From: DQTL01 sp964396505
GTDB lineage: Bacteria; Bacteroidota; Bacteroidia; Flavobacteriales; Flavobacteriaceae
Direction: 5' to 3'
Assembly (NCBI GenBank): GCA_964396505.1
Contig: CAYNFJ010000046.1
Location: 1-16,567, forward strand
DNA length: 16,567 nucleotides
The notes under the pieces were generated by a model. It searched no databases and was not told the origin of the DNA. It worked only from the letters and a program-made list of their open reading frames with translations. How positions within the stretch are numbered: position 1 is the first letter of the stretch; every line of letters starts with the position of its first letter. Of this stretch, positions 13,639 through 16,567 are shown one piece after another. The position numbers were made by a program, and so were the translations under genes.

Positions 13639-14643
13639 TTAATCTTTTGAATTTATTTTTTCGATAATTTTTTGTTCCAATTCTTCTGCCAATTCCGGAT
13701 TATCGGCGATTAATTTTTTAACAGCATCGCGTCCTTGTCCCAGTTTTGTATCTCCATAACTAAACCATGAACCGCTTTTCTTAATAATTTCGTATTCTAC
13801 GCCTAAATCTAAAATTTCCCCGACTTTGGAAATTCCTTCTCCATACATAATATCAAATTCGGCAATTTTAAAGGGAGGGGCTACTTTGTTTTTTACAACT
13901 TTTACTTTGGTTCTGTTACCGATGACATTATCGCCCTCTTTTATTTGAGTTCTACGTCGGATGTCCAAACGCACAGAGGCGTAAAATTTCAAAGCATTTC
14001 CACCGGTAGTAGTTTCCGGATTTCCAAACATTACACCTATTTTTTCACGTAATTGGTTGATAAATATCACGGTACAATTGGTTTTATGAATAGCGCCGGT
14101 CAGCTTGCGAAGGGCTTGTGACATCAATCTTGCGTGCAATCCCATTTTAGAATCTCCCATTTCACCTTCTATTTCACTTTTAGGAGTTAAAGCTGCGACA
14201 GAATCAATAACGACCAAGTCAATAGCGCCGGAACGAATCAAATTATCGGTTATTTCCAATGCCTGTTCTCCGTGATCGGGCTGTGAAATAATTAAATTGT
14301 CAATATCAATTCCCAAATTTTTGGCATAATAGCGGTCAAAAGCGTGTTCTGCATCTATAAAAGCAGCGATACCTCCTTGTTTTTGAACCTCGGCAATAGC
14401 GTGTAGTGTTAGGGTTGTCTTACCGGAAGATTCCGGACCGTAAATCTCAATAACTCGTCCTCTGGGATATCCCCCAACACCCAAAGCAATATCCAAGCCT
14501 AGTGAACCGGAAGGAATGGCGTCAATATCTTCAATAGCGGTATCTCCCATTTTCATAACAGTTCCTTTCCCATAGGTTTTATCCAATTTATCCAAGGTAA
14601 GTTGTAAGGCTTTTAGTTTGGCTGCTTTTTCTTTATCGTTCAT
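13639..14643 (-). CDS. recA: recombinase RecA
   Basis: ATP-dependent strand-exchange protein that coats single-stranded DNA and drives homologous recombination and repair. The 334-aa length and full motif set are standard: the N-terminal polymerisation helix (about 5-25), Walker A GPESSGKTT (69-77, K75 and T76), EH in IDAEHAFD, Walker B in DLVVIDSVAAL, loop L1 region EGEMGDSKMGLHARLMSQAL, NQLREKIGVMFGNPETTTGGNALKFYAS containing loop L2, and a C-terminal acidic tail. It is preceded by a TAnnTTTG promoter and followed by a strong terminator, so it is probably a single-gene unit. I see no obvious LexA-type inverted repeat in the 65-nt spacer, so SOS control is not evident. Confidence 0.98.
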   Translation of the reverse strand: MNDKEKAAKLKALQLTLDKLDKTYGKGTVMKMGDTAIEDIDAIPSGSLGLDIALGVGGYPRGRVIEIYGPESSGKTTLTLHAIAEVQKQGGIAAFIDAEHAFDRYYAKNLGIDIDNLIISQPDHGEQALEITDNLIRSGAIDLVVIDSVAALTPKSEIEGEMGDSKMGLHARLMSQALRKLTGAIHKTNCTVIFINQLREKIGVMFGNPETTTGGNALKFYASVRLDIRRRTQIKEGDNVIGNRTKVKVVKNKVAPPFKIAEFDIMYGEGISKVGEILDLGVEYEIIKKSGSWFSYGDTKLGQGRDAVKKLIADNPELAEELEQKIIEKINSKD

Positions 14644-14683
14644 AATAGATTAGGTGTTTGTAGTTAATTAATAAAATTCTGAG

Positions 14684-14691
14684 CAAAAGTA
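14684..14691 (-). promoter_or_regulatory. recA promoter -7 element
   Basis: Minus-strand TACTTTTG fits TAnnTTTG, 40 nt upstream of the recA ATG. No clear -33 TTTG at the expected distance. No hairpin terminator is visible between the ABC-F stop and this promoter, so read-through from the ABC-F gene is possible. Confidence 0.5.
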
Positions 14692-14708
14692 CAATTTTTT
14701 TAAAAGAC

Positions 14709-16567
14709 TTAGGATTCTTCTAATTTCATGCTTATTTCTAGCCAACGCTCTTCTAACCGGTCAATTTTTTTAATGATTGCTTCCAATTTCAGCCCTTCGT
14801 CATACATGTCGGATGCTGATATGGATTGTTGGATAAAATTGTGTTCTATACGATTTTTTTCTTGCGTCAGGGTCTGAATTTCTTTTTCTATATCCGAAAA
14901 TTCTTTTTTTTCCCGATAAGAAAGGCTGTTTTTTTTACGAATATTTTCATCGGGTTTTGTTTTTTGTTGTTTTTCTACTTGATGCGTTCCTTTAGATTCC
15001 AGGTATAATTTATAATCGGTATAATCACCCGGGAAATCTTGAATAATCCCATTATCGAGTACAAATAAATGATCTACAATTTTATCCATAAAATACCGGT
15101 CGTGGGATACGACTAAGAGTACACCGGGAAAATCCAAGAGAAAATTTTCTAACACGTTTAAGGTGATAATATCCAAATCATTGGTAGGCTCGTCCAGAAT
15201 CAAAAAATTGGGGTTTTGTATCAAAACGGTACATAGGTATAATCTTTTTTGTTCCCCGCCACTCAATTTTTCTACGTAATCATATTGTTGTTTTCTATTG
15301 AATAAAAAACGTTCTAATAAGCCACCGGCAGACAGGGAACGTCCCTTGGTTAACGGAATATATTCTCCGAATTCACGGATGACTTCTATTACTTTTTGCC
15401 CGGGTTTTATGGTGATTCCTTCTTGAGAATAATACCCGAATTTGACCGTTTCACCAATAATTATTTTTCCTTTATCGGGTTTTATTTTTCCGGTTATCAG
15501 GTTTAGCAAACTGGTCTTGCCACTCCCGTTATTTCCGATGATTCCCACACGGTCAGCTTTTTTAAAAACGTAATCAAAATTACTAAGCACCTTTACTTGT
15601 CCAAATGATTTGCTGATATGATGTATTTCTACAATTTTACTCCCCAGACGTTCCATGTTGATATCCAATTGGATTTGATGCTCTGAACGTTTTTTATGGG
15701 CTATTTCACGGGTTTCATAGAAAGAGTCAATACGGGATTTGGATTTTGTTGTCCGTGCCTTCGGTTGTCTTCGCATCCATTCCAGCTCTTTGTTGTATAG
15801 GTTTTTAGCTTTTTCTTGTGTGGCTTTTTCAATGGCTAATCGCGCTTCTTTTTTTTCTAAAAAATATGAATAATTTCCGGAATACTTGTAGATTTTTCCT
15901 TCGTCTAATTCTATAATTTCATTGCAAACCCGTTCTAAAAAATACCGATCGTGGGTCACCATAAACAGGGTGATTTTTGATTTTTTAAAATAAGCTTCCA
16001 GCCATTCAATCATCTCCAAGTCCAGATGGTTGGTAGGCTCGTCTAAAATCAACAAATCGGGCGTTTGTAATAAACAGATGGCTAGGCTCAGCCGCTTTTG
16101 TTGTCCGCCGGATAAGTTCTTAACTTTTTGATCTAGGTTTTCCAGTTTCAGTTTGTACAAAATTTGTTTGTACTGTGTTTCAAAATCCCAAGCGCGGTAT
16201 TGATCCATTTGTTCAAAAGCTTTTTGGTAAGCAACTGTATCTTCCGGATTTTTTACGGCTTTTTCATAGGCTTCAATTATTTTTAAAATGGGATTTTGGG
16301 TATTAAAAATGCTTTGTTCAATACTCAATTCGGGATTCAAATCCATTTTTTGGGACAAATAGGCTATTTGAATTCCTTTGCGCTGAATGATTTGTCCGGT
16401 ATCCGGCATGTCTTTGCCGGCAATTATATTGAGCAAGGTCGTCTTTCCGGTTCCGTTTTTGGCGATAAAGGCAATTTTTTGATCTTTGTTAATACCAAAA
16501 GAAATGGATTCAAACAACACCCGTTCCCCAAATGATTTACTGATATTTTCGATTGATAGATAATTCA
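14709..16567 (-). CDS. uup: Uup-type ABC-F family ATPase (start 1 base outside window)
   Basis: A soluble twin-cassette ABC-F protein with no membrane part. The frame is open to the right edge and reads NYLSIENISKSFGERVLFES; the window ends in TG of the expected ATG, whose A would be base 16568, so the protein is 619 aa. An internal GTG at 16520 is not the start, because it would cut into the first beta strands. Cassette 1: Walker A IAKNGTGKTT (Ala where Gly is usual), LSGGQQKRLSL, LILDEPTNHLD. Linker with EWMRRQPKART. Cassette 2: GNNGSGKTS, LSGGEQKRLYL, LILDEPTNDLD. The C-terminus (about 535-619) is a charged coiled coil like the DNA-binding CTD of Uup, with LSYREKKEF at its start. ABC-F proteins act on ribosomes; E. 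coli Uup is also tied to transposon excision and branched DNA. recA follows 65 nt downstream. Confidence 0.92.
   Translation of the reverse strand, partial: NYLSIENISKSFGERVLFESISFGINKDQKIAFIAKNGTGKTTLLNIIAGKDMPDTGQIIQRKGIQIAYLSQKMDLNPELSIEQSIFNTQNPILKIIEAYEKAVKNPEDTVAYQKAFEQMDQYRAWDFETQYKQILYKLKLENLDQKVKNLSGGQQKRLSLAICLLQTPDLLILDEPTNHLDLEMIEWLEAYFKKSKITLFMVTHDRYFLERVCNEIIELDEGKIYKYSGNYSYFLEKKEARLAIEKATQEKAKNLYNKELEWMRRQPKARTTKSKSRIDSFYETREIAHKKRSEHQIQLDINMERLGSKIVEIHHISKSFGQVKVLSNFDYVFKKADRVGIIGNNGSGKTSLLNLITGKIKPDKGKIIIGETVKFGYYSQEGITIKPGQKVIEVIREFGEYIPLTKGRSLSAGGLLERFLFNRKQQYDYVEKLSGGEQKRLYLCTVLIQNPNFLILDEPTNDLDIITLNVLENFLLDFPGVLLVVSHDRYFMDKIVDHLFVLDNGIIQDFPGDYTDYKLYLESKGTHQVEKQQKTKPDENIRKKNSLSYREKKEFSDIEKEIQTLTQEKNRIEHNFIQQSISASDMYDEGLKLEAIIKKIDRLEERWLEISMKLEES

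Noticed and set aside
16518..16520. GTG as the start of the ABC-F gene
   Set aside because: The frame continues upstream with typical ABC-F residues (SIENISKSFGER), and the window edge cuts one base into the expected ATG.
16296..16535. Plus-strand open frame opposite the first ABC-F cassette
   Set aside because: Antisense to Walker A and neighbouring conserved residues; a shadow frame.
1..16567. Frequent short CCGG-containing words (such as TTCCGG and ACCGG) across the window
   Set aside because: They occur mainly inside genes where Pro, Thr, Ala and Gly codons meet; I could not count them reliably and saw no spacing or orientation pattern that would suggest an uptake or recognition sequence.
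1..16567. Mobile elements, prophage, CRISPR array, tRNA or rRNA genes
   Set aside because: No transposase or integrase motifs, no regularly spaced repeats, no cloverleaf and no rRNA-like stretch was found in reading the intergenic regions.

Overview
The window looks like ordinary core chromosome of an AT-rich Bacteroidota bacterium, most likely a member of the Flavobacteriaceae. Three observations support this. A gliding-motility lipoprotein gene (gldH) sits in its usual setting with a PSP1-domain gene and a class A penicillin-binding protein. The upstream regions carry the Bacteroidota housekeeping promoter octamer TAnnTTTG (eight placed copies). The start codons lack clear Shine-Dalgarno sequences. 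Every gene except rsmI is read from the minus strand. I saw no mobile element, CRISPR array, tRNA, rRNA, phage gene or defence system.

Layout from left to right. (1) 1-579: the start of a membrane-anchored M28-type peptidase gene, cut by the left edge, preceded by a small zinc-ribbon protein of unknown function. (2) 580-853: a non-coding stretch holding a strong promoter, two hairpins and a T-rich tail, best read as a small RNA gene of about 90 nt. (3) 854-3424: aspS (minus) and rsmI (plus) diverge from a short shared promoter region. rsmI converges on the next operon, with a palindrome covering its stop codon. (4) 3463-6008: an operon read right to left: a dolichol-phosphate-mannose-synthase-like glycosyltransferase, dihydroorotase (pyrC) and a DUF4296-type lipoprotein, with 1-nt spacing and an 8-nt overlap. 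(5) 6102-11869: a second operon: PSP1-domain protein, gldH, PBP1A and an acyl-CoA-synthetase-like AMP-forming ligase. A run of exactly 100 N interrupts the PSP1 gene. (6) 12019-13522: a U32-family protein (tRNA/rRNA hydroxylation type) followed by a one-cluster ferredoxin. (7) 13639-14643: recA, with a strong bidirectional terminator after it. (8) 14709-16567: a Uup-type ABC-F ATPase whose ATG begins one base beyond the right edge.

The genes cover translation and RNA maintenance (aspS, rsmI, U32 plus ferredoxin, ABC-F), pyrimidine synthesis (pyrC), envelope and motility (PBP1A, gldH, glycosyltransferase, lipoproteins) and recombination (recA, possibly Uup). The most interesting item beyond standard annotation is the candidate small RNA at about 650-743. 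Next come the U32-ferredoxin pairing, a Gln in place of the usual first metal-binding His in dihydroorotase, and evidence that the N gap hides more sequence than its nominal 100 bases. No exciting new multi-gene system is visible.
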